64,000 nt of DNA from Rhodococcus sp. AW25M09 (GCF_000333955.1 NZ_CAPS01000081.1:62001-126000), one strand, 5' to 3'. Numbered from the stretch's first letter, positions 45,893 through 57,856 are shown. Notes: a model not told the origin generated them from the sequence alone. A program made the numbers and translations.

Positions 45893-46839
45893 TCGCGACC
45901 CAGATCGCGGTGCAACACGCGGACCGACACATCACCTTGCTCGCCGAGAATCGCGGCCAACGCCTCGGTCATCGCCACACTTCGATGCTTCCCTCCGGTG
46001 CAGCCCACGGCTACCGTCATGTACCTCTTGCCTTCCCGCACGTATCCCTCGATCGTCAGATTCAGCAGGTGCGTGTATGTCTGCAGATAGTCGCGGGCCC
46101 CGTCCTGCCCCAGGACGTAATCGCGGACGTCCGCGTCCTGTCCGGTGTGCTCGCGGAGCTCGGGCACCCAGTGCGGATTGGGCAGAAAGCGGACGTCGCA
46201 GACCAGGTCGGCGTCCATCGGCAGGCCGTACTTGAAGCCGAACGACTGCACGGTGACACCCACACCGGTGGTGTCCGCGTCACCGAACACCGTCTCGATC
46301 TTCCGACGCAACTGATGCACCGACAGGGACGTCGTGTCCACTGTCAGATCGGCCACGGCCTCGACCGCAGCGAGCCGCAACCGTTCGGCAGTGATGCCCT
46401 CGGTCAGCGTTGCGTCCTGACCGTCGTTCTGCAACGGATGGCTACGCCGGTTCGACTCGAATCTACGGATGAGTACCGCATCGGAAGCATCCAGAAACAG
46501 CACTCGGTTGCGCACGCCCTTGGAATCGAGCTCCTTGACCACCCAACCCAGATCGCCTGTGAACAGCCGGCTTCGCACATCCATGACCAGGGCGAGTCGC
46601 TCGATACGGGGCTTGGACTCGAGACCGAGATCGACCATTTTGGAGATGAGCTCGGGCGGCAGGTTGTCCGCGACATACCAGCCGAGGTCCTCGAGAATCT
46701 TGGCCGCGGTGCGCAACCCGGCACCGGAGACTCCGGTGACCAGTGCCACCTCTATGTCGTCGTTCCGCGATTCGCCCTCCCCGGTCGGTTCGGGAAGATC
46801 TTCGGACGGTGGCTGTCTCTGGTTCTGGTGTTTGCTCAC
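45889..46839 (-). CDS. rapZ: RapZ/YvcJ family nucleotide-binding protein
   Basis: A 316-residue protein of the RapZ family. The P-loop reads GVSGAGLRTAAKILEDLGW, lacking the usual Lys, as in actinobacterial homologues. Other features are YVADNLPPELI, DVRSRLF, FLDASDAVLIRRFESNRRSHPLQ, and the C-terminal VAVGCTGGKHRSVAMTEAL. Family members bind nucleotides or regulatory RNA; the target here is unknown. It starts with GTG sharing one base with the uvrC stop (TAGTG). Confidence 0.93.
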   Translation of the reverse strand: MSKHQNQRQPPSEDLPEPTGEGESRNDDIEVALVTGVSGAGLRTAAKILEDLGWYVADNLPPELISKMVDLGLESKPRIERLALVMDVRSRLFTGDLGWVVKELDSKGVRNRVLFLDASDAVLIRRFESNRRSHPLQNDGQDATLTEGITAERLRLAAVEAVADLTVDTTSLSVHQLRRKIETVFGDADTTGVGVTVQSFGFKYGLPMDADLVCDVRFLPNPHWVPELREHTGQDADVRDYVLGQDGARDYLQTYTHLLNLTIEGYVREGKRYMTVAVGCTGGKHRSVAMTEALAAILGEQGDVSVRVLHRDLGRE

Positions 46840-48929
46840 TAGGAAGCCTGTCCCGCCGATTCCACGCTCGGTGTTATCGCACGTTCCGTCGTGTTCTCGC
46901 CCGATGTCGTTGCAGTTGCGCTGCCATCATCGCCTACATCGGCGTCGTCCGTGTCGGAACCCAGCGCGGCCAGCACCGACTTCGCGGTTGTCTCGCCGAT
47001 TCCCGGTACCTCGACGATCTCCGCGACCGTCGCACGTTTGAGGTTGGCGACCGAACCGAAGTGCGCGACGAGTGCCGTTCGACGGGATTCACCGAGCCCG
47101 CGGACCGAATCGAGTGCCGAGGCCGTCATCCGACGCGACCGCTTGCTGCGATGAAACGTGATCGCGAATCGGTGCGCCTCGTCGCGGACTCGCTGCAGCA
47201 GGTAGAGCGACTCACTCGTGCGCGGCAGAATGACCGGATCCTCCTCGCCGGGCACCCACACCTCTTCGAGTCGTTTCGCCAGACCCACCACCGCCACGTC
47301 GGTAACTCCCAGTTCGTCGAGAACTGCGGCCGCTGCGGCCACCTGAGGGGCTCCTCCGTCCACGACGAACAGGTTCGGCGGATACGCGAATTTCCGCGGC
47401 CGTCCGGTCTGCGGATCGAGCGACGCTTCGGGAGCCAGATCGCCTCCGCTTCCTCCCGCCGACCCATCGGCCGAATGTCGTAGGAATCGACGGCGAGTCA
47501 CCTCGGCGATGCTCGCGACGTCGTCCGAATGGCCGTCACCGGCGGCCTCCTTGATCGCATAGTGGCGGTAGTCGCTCTTGCGAGGCAATCCGTCCTCGAA
47601 GACGACCAGCGACGCCACCACGTCGGTCCCCTGCACGTGGGAGATGTCGATGCACTCGATGCGCAACGGTGCCGAATCCAGATCGAGAGCTTCCTGAATA
47701 CCTTGGAGCGCGGCAGATCTCGAGGTGAAATCGCCCGCCCGTTTCAGCTTGTGCTGCTGCAGGGCCTCTTTGGCATTGCGCTCGACGGTCTCGGCCAGCG
47801 CCTTCTTGTCGCCGCGCTGGGGAACACGCAAGGTCACGTTCGACCCCCGGAGTTCACTGAGCCAGATTTGCACCTCGTCGGCATTGTCCGGCAGGACCGG
47901 CACCAGTACTTCTCGTGGTACGGCATTGGAACCACCGTCGTCACCGCCCGGTGCCTGTGCAGACAGCGAGGCCTGCTCGCCGTAGAACTGAGTGAGAAAC
48001 TGCTCGACGAGGGCCGGTAGGTCGGCCTCGTCCTGCCGCTTGATCACCTCGCCCGCCTTCTCCACCACCCAGCCGCGTTGGCCACGCACTCGGCCACCCC
48101 GGACGTGGAACACCTGGACGGCGGCTTCGAGGGCGTCGGTGGCGAACGCTACGAGATCGGCATCGGTGCCGTCACCGAGCACCACCGCCTGCTTCTCCAA
48201 CGCTCGCCGCAACGCACCGACGTCATCACGTAGTCGTGCGGCGGTCTCGAAGTCCAGATCCTCGGACGCCACCTGCATCTTCTTCTCCAGCTGCCGAACG
48301 AGCTTGTCGGTCTTGCCCGCCAGGAAATCGCAGAAGTCCTCGACGGTGCGGCGGTGCTCGTCGGCGCTGACCCGACCCACGCATGGAGCCGAACACTTGT
48401 CGATGTATCCCAGTAGGCAGGGTCTACCGATCTGGTTGTGCCGCTTCAACACTCCGGTCGAACAGGTTCGCGCGGGAAACACCCGCAGCAACAGGTCCAG
48501 GGTCTCGCGAATGGCCCAAGCGTGTGCGTAGGGACCGAAGTAGCGCACGCCCTTGCGGCGGGGGCCGCGGTAGACGAACAATCGAGGGAATTCCTCGTTC
48601 ATCGTCACCGCGAGCATCGGATAGCTCTTGTCGTCGCGATACCGAACGTTGAACCGAGGATCGAATTCTTTGATCCAGTTGTATTCGAGCTGCAGCGCCT
48701 CGACCTCCGTGGTGACCACGGTCCATTCCACAGATGCTGCCGTCGTGACCATCTGGCGCGTGCGAGGGTGCAGCGAGGCGATGTCGGCGAAGTAGGAATT
48801 GAGCCGGCTGCGCAGGCTTTTCGCTTTTCCTACGTAGACGACGCGACCGTGTTGATCACGGAATTTGTACACCCCCGGCTCCACCGGGATGGTTCCGGTG
48901 GCCGGGCGGTAGGTAGCGGGGTCGGACAC
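46839..48929 (-). CDS. uvrC: Excinuclease ABC subunit C
   Basis: A 696-residue nuclease of nucleotide excision repair. Domains: GIY-YIG ([20 protein letters not shown], near residue 20), a Cys cluster ([17 protein letters not shown]), the UVR motif ([16 protein letters not shown]-like, near 210), the RNase H-like nuclease ([20 protein letters not shown], near 425), and two C-terminal helix-hairpin-helix units ([12 protein letters not shown] and [13 protein letters not shown]). GTG 48929 is chosen: it matches the M. tuberculosis start, and TAACGT lies 7 nt upstream. A Thr/Ser/Asp-rich tail follows the last HhH. Confidence 0.96.
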   Translation of the reverse strand: MSDPATYRPATGTIPVEPGVYKFRDQHGRVVYVGKAKSLRSRLNSYFADIASLHPRTRQMVTTAASVEWTVVTTEVEALQLEYNWIKEFDPRFNVRYRDDKSYPMLAVTMNEEFPRLFVYRGPRRKGVRYFGPYAHAWAIRETLDLLLRVFPARTCSTGVLKRHNQIGRPCLLGYIDKCSAPCVGRVSADEHRRTVEDFCDFLAGKTDKLVRQLEKKMQVASEDLDFETAARLRDDVGALRRALEKQAVVLGDGTDADLVAFATDALEAAVQVFHVRGGRVRGQRGWVVEKAGEVIKRQDEADLPALVEQFLTQFYGEQASLSAQAPGGDDGGSNAVPREVLVPVLPDNADEVQIWLSELRGSNVTLRVPQRGDKKALAETVERNAKEALQQHKLKRAGDFTSRSAALQGIQEALDLDSAPLRIECIDISHVQGTDVVASLVVFEDGLPRKSDYRHYAIKEAAGDGHSDDVASIAEVTRRRFLRHSADGSAGGSGGDLAPEASLDPQTGRPRKFAYPPNLFVVDGGAPQVAAAAAVLDELGVTDVAVVGLAKRLEEVWVPGEEDPVILPRTSESLYLLQRVRDEAHRFAITFHRSKRSRRMTASALDSVRGLGESRRTALVAHFGSVANLKRATVAEIVEVPGIGETTAKSVLAALGSDTDDADVGDDGSATATTSGENTTERAITPSVESAGQAS

Positions 48930-48936
48930 GGCTTCC

Positions 48937-48942
48937 ACGTTA
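48937..48942 (-). promoter_or_regulatory. -10 box for a probably leaderless uvrC transcript
   Basis: On the minus strand TAACGT, then 7 nt, then GTG 48929. It supports the chosen uvrC start over the longer frame from 48968. Confidence 0.4.
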
Positions 48943-49001
48943 GCCGTAGGGTCCGACGTTCTCCGCATCAGCAGCTCAGCTGCCGTGTGTACCCGAGGAC
49001 G

Positions 49002-51363
<2,362 letters not shown>

Positions 51364-51434
51364 ACGTCTCGGGCCTGGCTCAGCGCCCTGGAATTCTTCG
51401 ATGCATCGCTATGGTGCGTGCATCTCAACAGTAC

Positions 51435-52046
51435 TTAATCTGCGTCGATGGTCTGCAGCCGCTCCACGTACTTGGCGATGACGTCGACTTCGAGGTTGAC
51501 CGGGGATCCGACCTCGGCCTTCCCGAGGGTGGTCAGATCGAGGGTGGTGGGGATCAGCGAAATCTCGAACCAGTGCGATCCGTCTTCGACGCCCAATCCG
51601 GACACGGTGAGCGAGACGCCGTCGACCGTGATCGAGCCCTTCTCCACCACATAGCGAGCGACCGAGTTGGGCAGGCCGATGCGTACGACAGTCCAGTTCT
51701 CGGACGGGGAACGACCGATGATGGATCCGGTGCCGTCGACGTGGCCCTGTACGAGATGCCCGCCGAGTCGGCTCCCCAGCGCCGCTGCGCGTTCGAGGTT
51801 GACCCGACTGCCCACGTTCAGCGCTCCGAGACTCGATCGGTCGAGAGTTTCCTGCATGACGTCGGCGGTGAAGCCACCGTCGGGCAGCACCTCGACGACG
51901 GTGAGGCAGACTCCGTTGACTGCGATGGAGTCACCGTGTCCGGCGTCGGAGGTCACCAGTGGGCCGCGGACGGTGAAGCGAGCCGCGTCGGACATTTCGT
52001 TCTTGGCAACGATCTCGCCGAGCTCTTCGACAATTCCGGTGAACAT
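51435..52046 (-). CDS. ribE: Riboflavin synthase, alpha subunit
   Basis: A 203-residue riboflavin synthase with two similar lumazine-binding barrels: MFTGIVEELGEI at the start with GDSIAVNGVCLTV near residue 40, and GHLVQGHVDGTG with GSITVDGVSLTV in the second half. It makes riboflavin by dismutation of lumazine. Its ATG directly follows the ribD stop TAG. It is sometimes called ribC in actinobacteria. A 71-nt gap precedes ribBA. Confidence 0.96.
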   Translation of the reverse strand: MFTGIVEELGEIVAKNEMSDAARFTVRGPLVTSDAGHGDSIAVNGVCLTVVEVLPDGGFTADVMQETLDRSSLGALNVGSRVNLERAAALGSRLGGHLVQGHVDGTGSIIGRSPSENWTVVRIGLPNSVARYVVEKGSITVDGVSLTVSGLGVEDGSHWFEISLIPTTLDLTTLGKAEVGSPVNLEVDVIAKYVERLQTIDAD

Positions 52047-53078
52047 CTACTTCGCTCCTTCGGGCACGACACCGAGATATATGTCGTTGCCGATCATGGT
52101 GACTGTCTCCGTGCGGAACCGAATTGCGTCGGCAATTGTTCCGATGCCAGCATTCTCCACCGCTGCGGGTCCGGCGCCCAACACGGCAGGCGCGATGTAG
52201 GCCACCACTCGATCCACGAGACCGGCGGCGAGAAACGCACCGGCCAGGGTCGGACCGCCTTCGATTTGGATGTCGGTGTGTTCGCGCAGCGCATCGATCA
52301 CCTCCGCCGGCTCGTGTGTGTCGAGGAACACCGTGGCGGCCTCGGACCCGCGAATCGCAGCCGTCGCCGGTGTCGGCCTGGATCCCACGACGACCCGCAC
52401 GGGCTGATGAGGCGCAAGGGTGCCGTCGGGGTGCCGTGCGGTCAGCCGTGGGTCGTCGGCGAGCACGGTTCCGGTTCCCACGATGATCGCGTCGAGCTTG
52501 GCCCGCTCGGTGTGGACATGCGCCCGCGCCTGCGGTCCCGTGATCCACTGGCTGGTTCCGTCTGCTGCAGCGCTGCGTCCGTCGAGGGTCGCGGCGTATT
52601 TCAGCGTCACGTGTGGCCTACCGGTTCGCTGCTTGTGCAACCAGGCTCGCAGCGGCCCGTTGCGCACCTCGTGCTCGCCTGTCCCCTGTTCGACGCGGAT
52701 GCCTGCAGCACGCAGGGTGTCGGCACCGCCGGATGCGAGTGGATTCGGGTCGGCGACGGCATGCACGACCGCGACGATTCCTGCGTCGATCAGGGCCTGC
52801 GAGCACGGTCCGGTCCGGCCGGTGTGGTTGCAGGGCTCGAGCGTCACCACCGCGGTACCGCCCCGGGCTCGATCCCCGGCCTCGGCCAGCGCCACCACCT
52901 CGGCGTGCGGACCGCCCGGCGGACGTGTCGCACCGATTCCGACTACTGCACCGCGTGCGTCGAGAACGACAGCGCCGACGGCGGGATTGGGACTGCTGAC
53001 GCCGCGGGCGGTCTCGGATGCCTCGATGGCGAGGGCCATGGCGTCTACGACGGACACCGCTGCGCTCTCGTCGTTCAT
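52047..53078 (-). CDS. ribD: Bifunctional riboflavin deaminase/reductase RibD
   Basis: A 343-residue enzyme. The N-terminal deaminase domain (about 1-145) has the zinc site PHAEVVALAEAG and TLEPCNHTGRTGPCSQAL. The C-terminal reductase domain has VTLKYAATLDGRSAAADGTS, TVLADDPRLTAR and IEGGPTLAGAFLAAGLVDRV. The start at 53078 gives an N-terminus similar in length to M. tuberculosis RibG. No ribosome-binding site precedes it; instead it sits at the end of two overlapping 8-codon ORFs, so its translation probably depends on reinitiation from rpe. Confidence 0.94.
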   Translation of the reverse strand: MNDESAAVSVVDAMALAIEASETARGVSSPNPAVGAVVLDARGAVVGIGATRPPGGPHAEVVALAEAGDRARGGTAVVTLEPCNHTGRTGPCSQALIDAGIVAVVHAVADPNPLASGGADTLRAAGIRVEQGTGEHEVRNGPLRAWLHKQRTGRPHVTLKYAATLDGRSAAADGTSQWITGPQARAHVHTERAKLDAIIVGTGTVLADDPRLTARHPDGTLAPHQPVRVVVGSRPTPATAAIRGSEAATVFLDTHEPAEVIDALREHTDIQIEGGPTLAGAFLAAGLVDRVVAYIAPAVLGAGPAAVENAGIGTIADAIRFRTETVTMIGNDIYLGVVPEGAK

Positions 53079-53101
53079 ACCGCTGCGCTCTCGTCGTTCA
53101 T
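53075..53101 (-). CDS. Mini-ORF 2 between rpe and ribD (8 codons)
   Basis: It encodes MNDESAAV and then TGA, the same eight residues that begin RibD. The stop overlaps the ribD ATG (ATGA). It arose from an exact 23-bp duplication of the ribD start. It would hand ribosomes on to ribD if translated. Confidence 0.5.
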   Translation of the reverse strand: MNDESAAV

Positions 53102-53124
53102 ACCGCCGCGCTCGTGTTGCTCAT
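53098..53124 (-). CDS. Mini-ORF 1 between rpe and ribD (8 codons)
   Basis: It encodes MSNTSAAV and then TGA. The ATG shares a base with the rpe stop TAA (TAATG), a classic reinitiation arrangement, and its last bases form ATGA with the next mini-ORF. It is probably a remnant of the original ribD start rather than a functional peptide (inference). Confidence 0.5.
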   Translation of the reverse strand: MSNTSAAV

Positions 53125-53798
53125 TACGACAGGTGGTGGGACGCGCGCGCAGCTCGGGCACGCAGATTGCGCACGGAAGCAGCAGGGTCGGCGGTGTTGT
53201 AGACGGCCGAACCTGCGACGAAGCAGTCGATTCCGGCCTCTGCAGCCTGCTCGATCGTGTCGGAGTTGATGCCGCCGTCGATCTCGACCACCAACCGTAG
53301 GTCACCGGAATCGACCAATGCGCGAACAGCTTTCGCTTTCGAGAGAACTTCGGGCATGAACGACTGTCCGCCGAACCCTGGCTCCACGCTCATCACCAGC
53401 AGCGTGTCGAAGTCCCGCAGAATCTCCAGGTACGGCTCTATGGGTGTGCCGGGCTTGACGGACAAGCCCGCTTTCGCACCTGCGGCCCGAATGTCGCGTG
53501 CCACCGCGGAGGGATCGTCGCTCGCCTCGGCGTGGAAAGTGACGTTGTATGCGCCCGCCTCGGCATACGGCGGGGCCCAACGCGCCGGATCCTCGATCAT
53601 CAGGTGGCAGTCGAGGGGGATGCTCGTCGCTTTCAACAGGCTTTCCACGATCGGCAGGCCGAGGGTGAGGTTGGGAACGAAGTGCGCGTCCATGACGTCG
53701 ACATGCAGCCAATCAGCGCCGGAGACGGCCTCGGCTTCGGCGGCGAGCCGAGCGAAATCAGCGGACAGAATGGAGGGAGCAATCATCGGGGAAACCAC
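53124..53798 (-). CDS. rpe: Ribulose-phosphate 3-epimerase
   Basis: A 224-residue TIM-barrel epimerase linking ribulose 5-phosphate and xylulose 5-phosphate. It shows [13 protein letters not shown] at the start, [16 protein letters not shown] near residue 35 with metal ligands, [23 protein letters not shown] near 140 and [10 protein letters not shown] near 180. GTG 53798 is chosen because TAGGCT lies 8 nt upstream; ATG 53786 is the alternative. It leads the riboflavin operon; RibBA uses ribulose 5-phosphate, so the grouping makes metabolic sense. Confidence 0.95.
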   Translation of the reverse strand: MVSPMIAPSILSADFARLAAEAEAVSGADWLHVDVMDAHFVPNLTLGLPIVESLLKATSIPLDCHLMIEDPARWAPPYAEAGAYNVTFHAEASDDPSAVARDIRAAGAKAGLSVKPGTPIEPYLEILRDFDTLLVMSVEPGFGGQSFMPEVLSKAKAVRALVDSGDLRLVVEIDGGINSDTIEQAAEAGIDCFVAGSAVYNTADPAASVRNLRARAARASHHLS

Positions 53799-53800
53799 GA

Positions 53801-53828
53801 TTGACGAGCCTAGTCGAGCCGGTATCGT
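53801..53828 (+). promoter_or_regulatory. Promoter of the YjbR-like gene, overlapping the rpe promoter
   Basis: On the plus strand TTGACG (53801-53806), a 16-nt spacer and TATCGT (53823-53828) are followed by 6 nt and the ATG at 53835, a strong leaderless promoter. On the minus strand TAGGCT (53812-53807) serves rpe. The two overlap, so only one polymerase could bind at a time. Confidence 0.6.
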
Positions 53829-53834
53829 TCGCCC

Positions 53835-54224
53835 ATGGCCACCATCGACTCCGCGACGGCGACGATCGCCGGACTGCCGGAAGTCACCGAAAGCGTCCGG
53901 TACGGGAATCCGGCATGGGCGGTGGGCAAGAACGTGTTCGCGTGGATTCGCCCGTTCAGCAAAGCCGACCTGAAGCGGTTCGGTGACAACACTCCGCCCG
54001 AGGGGCCAGTCCTCGCCGTGCGGACCACTGATCTGCACGAGAAGGAGGCCATCCTCGCTGCGCACCCTCGGGCCTGCTTCACCATCTCGCACTTCGACGG
54101 GTTCGCTGCCGTACTGGTAGACCTCGACAGAGCAGAGGACGACGAACTGCGGGAACTTCTGATCGACGGTTGGCTCGTCTACGCGCCGAAAGACGTCGCC
54201 GAGACTTTTCTCGCCGGCAGCTGA
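53835..54224 (+). CDS. MmcQ/YjbR-family protein
   Basis: A 129-residue protein of the MmcQ/YjbR family (CyaY-like fold). Typical stretches are [20 protein letters not shown] near residue 14, [15 protein letters not shown] near 62, and the end [18 protein letters not shown]. Family members bind DNA in structural studies, but the cellular role is not known. It stands alone on the plus strand between rpe and rsmB and has its own promoter. Confidence 0.85.
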   Translation: MATIDSATATIAGLPEVTESVRYGNPAWAVGKNVFAWIRPFSKADLKRFGDNTPPEGPVLAVRTTDLHEKEAILAAHPRACFTISHFDGFAAVLVDLDRAEDDELRELLIDGWLVYAPKDVAETFLAGS

Positions 54225-54232
54225 TCACGCCG

Positions 54233-54283
54233 TCGTGCTGATCACATACTCGTGCTGGTCACATGCTCGTGCTGGTCACATCG
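54233..54283. repeat. Three 17-bp tandem repeats at a convergent gene end
   Basis: Units at 54233-54249, 54250-54266 and 54267-54283, each near TCGTGCTGGTCACATGC with one to three changes. The last unit covers the rsmB stop codon (54276-54278). Function unknown; possibly slipped-strand duplication. Confidence 0.85.
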
Positions 54284-55745
54284 GCTTACGCAGCGCCGCC
54301 ATGAACATCGCGTCGGTGCCATGCCGGTGCGGCCACAGTTGTACGGAAGTCCCGTCGCCCAACTGTGGGACTCCCGGCACCAGTTCACGAGTATCGAGCT
54401 GCTCGACGCCGTAGCGACGAACCGCGTCGGCGACGACGGCGGTGGTTTCCGACAGGTGCGGCGAGCATGTCGAATACAGCACCACCCCACCGGGTCTCAC
54501 CAGATCGATTGCGGCTGCCAACAGTTCTTTCTGCAGTGTCACCAGGGCCGCCACGTCGGACGGTTGTCGACGCCACCGAGCCTCGGGCCGGCGGCGCAGA
54601 GCCCCGAGTCCGGTGCACGGAGCGTCGACGAGCACTCGGTCGTATCCGCTGTCGAGTCCGGATGTCCGACCGTCCACGGTGTGCACCGTCACCGGGAGGT
54701 CTTTCGTCGTCTTCGACACCAGGTCGGCGCGATGCGGTGTCGGCTCGACGGCATCGACTCTCGCACCGTCGATACCGGCGATTGCACCGAGCAAAGCAGC
54801 TTTTCCGCCTGGTCCGGCACAGAGATCGAGCCAGCGGCCACCGTCCTCGCCGACGAGTGGTGCGAGGGTGAGCGCCCGGCCGACCAGCTGACTGCCCTCG
54901 TCCTGAACTCCGGCAAGTCCGTCACGGACGGCGTCGAGCTTTCCCGGATCACCGCCGTCGAGATGTACGGCATACGGAGAATACAGTCCTTCTTCTCCCC
55001 CGGTGATCAGCGCCAACTCCTCGGCGGAAATCTCCCCGGGCCGAGCGACCAGGTGGACCGAAGGGCGTGCATCGTCGGCCTCGAGTACGGAGGCGAGTTC
55101 ACCGGCGTCTGCGCCGAGCGCATCGGCGAAAGCCTGGGCGATCCACTTGGGGTGCGCGTACTCGAACGCGAGATGGCCGACCGGATCGACGTCCGCGGCG
55201 GGAGCGAGCTCGTCCACCCACTGTGCGGCTGTGCGTTCGGAGACGCGTCGCAGTACCGCGTTGACGAAACCTGCCTTGCCGGTGCCGAATTCGGACCGGG
55301 CGAGGTCCACCGAGGTGGCGACGGCGGCGTGCGGTGCCACCCGCGTCCGCAGGAGCTGATAGGAACCGAGCCGCAGAATGTCGAGCAGCGGACCATCGAT
55401 CTCACCGGCCGGCCGGCCGGCCGCATGGGCTATGACCGCGTCGAGCACCCCGCGAGCTCGGGACGCACCATAGGCGAGTTCGGTTGCCAGCGCGGCATCG
55501 CGAGAGTCCAACTTGCGCTCTCGCAGCAAACCTGGCAGCACGAGATTGGCATATGCATCCCGCTCGCGAACCGCCTTCAATACGTCTCTTGCCGCCCGTC
55601 GCGCCGGATCGATCGCGTCGACGGCACGTGGATCCGCGCCCTGTGGAGGCCGGTTTCCCTTCGGGCCCCTGGCCCCGGGAGATTTCTTGACGACCTTGCG
55701 GGGTCGACTCGACTCGCGCTTACGCGGCCTGTCCGGTTCTGTCAT
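54276..55745 (-). CDS. rsmB: 16S rRNA (cytosine-967-C5)-methyltransferase RsmB
   Basis: A 489-residue Fmu/Sun/RsmB enzyme. A basic Arg/Lys/Pro-rich extension (about 1-45) precedes a NusB-like RNA-binding domain (about 45-190) and the methyltransferase domain with SAM site [20 protein letters not shown] near residue 305, and two Cys motifs, [19 protein letters not shown] near 375 and [11 protein letters not shown] near 430. It matches Rv1407. The start overlaps the fmt stop by ATGA. Confidence 0.95.
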   Translation of the reverse strand: MTEPDRPRKRESSRPRKVVKKSPGARGPKGNRPPQGADPRAVDAIDPARRAARDVLKAVRERDAYANLVLPGLLRERKLDSRDAALATELAYGASRARGVLDAVIAHAAGRPAGEIDGPLLDILRLGSYQLLRTRVAPHAAVATSVDLARSEFGTGKAGFVNAVLRRVSERTAAQWVDELAPAADVDPVGHLAFEYAHPKWIAQAFADALGADAGELASVLEADDARPSVHLVARPGEISAEELALITGGEEGLYSPYAVHLDGGDPGKLDAVRDGLAGVQDEGSQLVGRALTLAPLVGEDGGRWLDLCAGPGGKAALLGAIAGIDGARVDAVEPTPHRADLVSKTTKDLPVTVHTVDGRTSGLDSGYDRVLVDAPCTGLGALRRRPEARWRRQPSDVAALVTLQKELLAAAIDLVRPGGVVLYSTCSPHLSETTAVVADAVRRYGVEQLDTRELVPGVPQLGDGTSVQLWPHRHGTDAMFMAALRKPM

Positions 55746-56665
55746 CGCGCTACCGCCGTATCGTCCAGCCGAGCGCCGCGCGCCCAGTCGAGTGCCTTCA
55801 TCAGCTTCTTGCCCTGCGGTTGAATATCGCCGAGAACGACTGCTGTTGTGCCTGTTCCGATGTGCACGCCGGATTTGCGAATCGCTATCTCGCCCGGGGC
55901 CAGCGTGTCCTGCGAGAGCTGTACCGGGGAGACCTTGACGCGGAGTTCCCCGATTGTCGTCCAGGCTCCGGGAGCGGGCGAGACCGACCTGATGTGTCGA
56001 TCGACGAATGCCGCGGAGCGGGTCCAGTCGATACGTGCGGCATCGACCGTCACTTTGCCTGCGTACGAGACACCGTCATCGGGTTGCGGCCGCGCAGCCG
56101 CGGTGCCGTCCTCGATTGCGTCGAGGGTGGCCGAGAGCAGATCAGCTCCGCTCGATGCCAGTCTGCCGAGTAGATCACCGGTGGTGTCGGTGTCGCGGAT
56201 TCTCTCGGTGGCCACACCGAGTACCGGACCGGTGTCCATTCCAGCGTCGAGCAAGAACGTGGAGGCACCTGTGATCTCATCCCCTGCTGCGATGGCGGCC
56301 TGCACCGGCGCCGCGCCACGCCACGCGGGCAGCAGCGAGAAGTGCAGATTGATCCACCCGAAGCGCGGAATGTCGAGTACCGGCTGGGGCAGCAGTGCGC
56401 CGTATGCGACCACCGGACACACATCGGGTACCAGGTCGGTGAGCTGTGCGAGAAAATCCGGATCCGAGGGCTTCTGCGGAGTGAACACCGCAATGCCGTG
56501 CTCGTCGGCAAGTTGCCCGACCGGTGATCGAGCGGTCTTTCGCCCGCGGCCGGCTGCGGCGTCGGGGCGGGTCAGCACCCCGATCACCTCGTGGCGTTCG
56601 GACTCCAACAGCCGTCGCAGGGACGGCACCGCGGGTTCCGGCGTTCCGGCAAAGACAACGCGCAC
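55742..56665 (-). CDS. fmt: Methionyl-tRNA formyltransferase
   Basis: A 307-residue enzyme that formylates initiator Met-tRNA. The N-terminal formyltransferase fold starts [19 protein letters not shown]; the active-site motif [20 protein letters not shown] lies near residue 107, with the conserved Asp in [13 protein letters not shown] near 140. The C-terminal tRNA-binding barrel follows. It starts with GTG. The 87-nt gap to padR contains a weak inverted repeat only. Confidence 0.96.
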   Translation of the reverse strand: MRVVFAGTPEPAVPSLRRLLESERHEVIGVLTRPDAAAGRGRKTARSPVGQLADEHGIAVFTPQKPSDPDFLAQLTDLVPDVCPVVAYGALLPQPVLDIPRFGWINLHFSLLPAWRGAAPVQAAIAAGDEITGASTFLLDAGMDTGPVLGVATERIRDTDTTGDLLGRLASSGADLLSATLDAIEDGTAAARPQPDDGVSYAGKVTVDAARIDWTRSAAFVDRHIRSVSPAPGAWTTIGELRVKVSPVQLSQDTLAPGEIAIRKSGVHIGTGTTAVVLGDIQPQGKKLMKALDWARGARLDDTAVAR

Positions 56666-56752
56666 TCTTGCAACTCCCTGGGACGAACGAATCCATGTCG
56701 GTTGTTCATCCTAGGGAGTCGCGAGTGCCATGGACGATTCCGCACCTGCCCG

Positions 56753-57589
56753 TCACATCGAGTCGGGAGCGGGAGCCGTGCCGTCGGGTCTCTGATCGTT
56801 CGGTTCGTCCTCGGCGAGGATGCGGTACAGCGACCGACGTGCTTCGGTCAGGATCTCGGCGGCTTGCTCGACCTGTCGCATCGTGCCGACTCCTGCCACC
56901 TGCCCGGCTGCCCCCATCAACTGGCCGATGAGGGCACGCAGGTCCCGGGCGTCCACGCCGACGGAGTCGGCGACGTCGTCCCACGGACTGCCCAGGTCGG
57001 CGCGATGGTCGTCGACGTAGGTGCGACCCTCTTCGGTCAGCTTCGCGGTCTTGCGACCGGCTACCTTGTCGATCAGCACCAGACCCTCGTCCTCCAGCTG
57101 GGACAGAGCCGGATAGATCGAACCCGGGCTCGGCTTCCAAGTGCCGTTGCTCTTCTCGGCGATCTGCTGGATCAGTTCGTATCCGTGCATCGGACGGTCC
57201 TCGAGCAGAAGAAGAATTGCGGCGCGTACGTCACCGCGTCGTCCTCGTCCGCCCCGTCCCCGGCCGCGACCGAAATCTGCATTCGGCCCGAAGCCACCTG
57301 CGCCGAAACCAGCCGCTCCGAAACCGCCGGTTCGCATACCCTCCCGACCTCGCCCCGACGGAGCTCCCGAACTTCGTCTGCCCCGTTCACCGTGCCCTCT
57401 CCTACCGCGGCCGCGCTCACGCCGATCGTCGCCATCCTGCGGGGGCTCATCGTCGTTGTGCGCGACCCACATCTGAAACGGCGCGCTGCGCATGTGTGCG
57501 CGACCGCCCTCACCGCCTGCGAACGGCCCTGTTCGGGGTCCGCGCCTGCGTCCGAATTCATGTGCAAATCCCTCGAATGCGTAATTCAC
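56753..57589 (-). CDS. PadR-family transcriptional regulator with Gly/Arg-rich N-terminal extension
   Basis: A 278-residue protein. The PadR winged-helix domain (about 120-195) reads DVRAAILLLLEDRPMHGYEL, then GSIYPALSQLEDEGLV and AKLTEEGRTYVD. A helical C-terminal domain follows, ending QAAEILTEARRSLYRIL. The first 120 residues are unusual: highly charged, with RGRGRRGHGERGRR-type stretches and repeats such as GFGAAGFGAGGFG, probably disordered and able to bind nucleic acid. GTG 57589 is supported by AAGGAG 7 nt upstream. A palindrome lies upstream and may be its own operator. Confidence 0.88.
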   Translation of the reverse strand: MNYAFEGFAHEFGRRRGPRTGPFAGGEGGRAHMRSAPFQMWVAHNDDEPPQDGDDRRERGRGRRGHGERGRRSSGAPSGRGREGMRTGGFGAAGFGAGGFGPNADFGRGRGRGGRGRRGDVRAAILLLLEDRPMHGYELIQQIAEKSNGTWKPSPGSIYPALSQLEDEGLVLIDKVAGRKTAKLTEEGRTYVDDHRADLGSPWDDVADSVGVDARDLRALIGQLMGAAGQVAGVGTMRQVEQAAEILTEARRSLYRILAEDEPNDQRPDGTAPAPDSM

Positions 57590-57626
57590 TGTCGTTCTCC
57601 TTCGTATCGATTGACAGGTCGACGAT

Positions 57627-57639
57627 ATATCGGCGATAT
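57627..57639. promoter_or_regulatory. Palindrome upstream of padR (candidate autoregulatory site)
   Basis: ATATCG-G-CGATAT is a perfect 6-1-6 palindrome 38 nt before the padR start, overlapping TATATC, a possible -10. A perfect TTGACA occurs nearby on the plus strand (57611-57616), but no plus-strand gene follows. PadR regulators often repress themselves through such sites. Confidence 0.45.
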
Positions 57640-57856
57640 GAGTTCCGCAAGGTCCAGAGGTAACCTCCTTTATCCTGACTATCACGCACCCCGGCACTGT
57701 CGAACGAACTCGACTGCCGCTGCACCACGCCCTCATGGGTGTCGTAGGAATCGACGTGGTGGGACGCACCTACGGACCGGTGCCCGACCGGACATGGAGT
57801 CCAGATCGGTCACATTCTCGACGCCGCCATCGGCCGAAACGACACCGACGGCAGGG

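Larger units (their letters stand above)
53056..53124 (-). repeat. Three 23-bp tandem units at the rpe-ribD junction
   Basis: Units at 53124-53102, 53101-53079 and 53078-53056 (read on the minus strand). The second and third are identical; the first differs at a few bases. Each starts with ATG. Because 23 is not a multiple of 3, each copy shifts frame. Confidence 0.95.

Noticed and set aside
51411-53300. A 629-codon plus-strand frame over ribE and ribD
   Set aside because: No domain signal, and it runs antisense to two textbook riboflavin enzymes.
56673-56719. Terminator between padR and fmt
   Set aside because: Only a 7-bp arm (extended with a mismatch) with a 33-nt loop; too weak to call.
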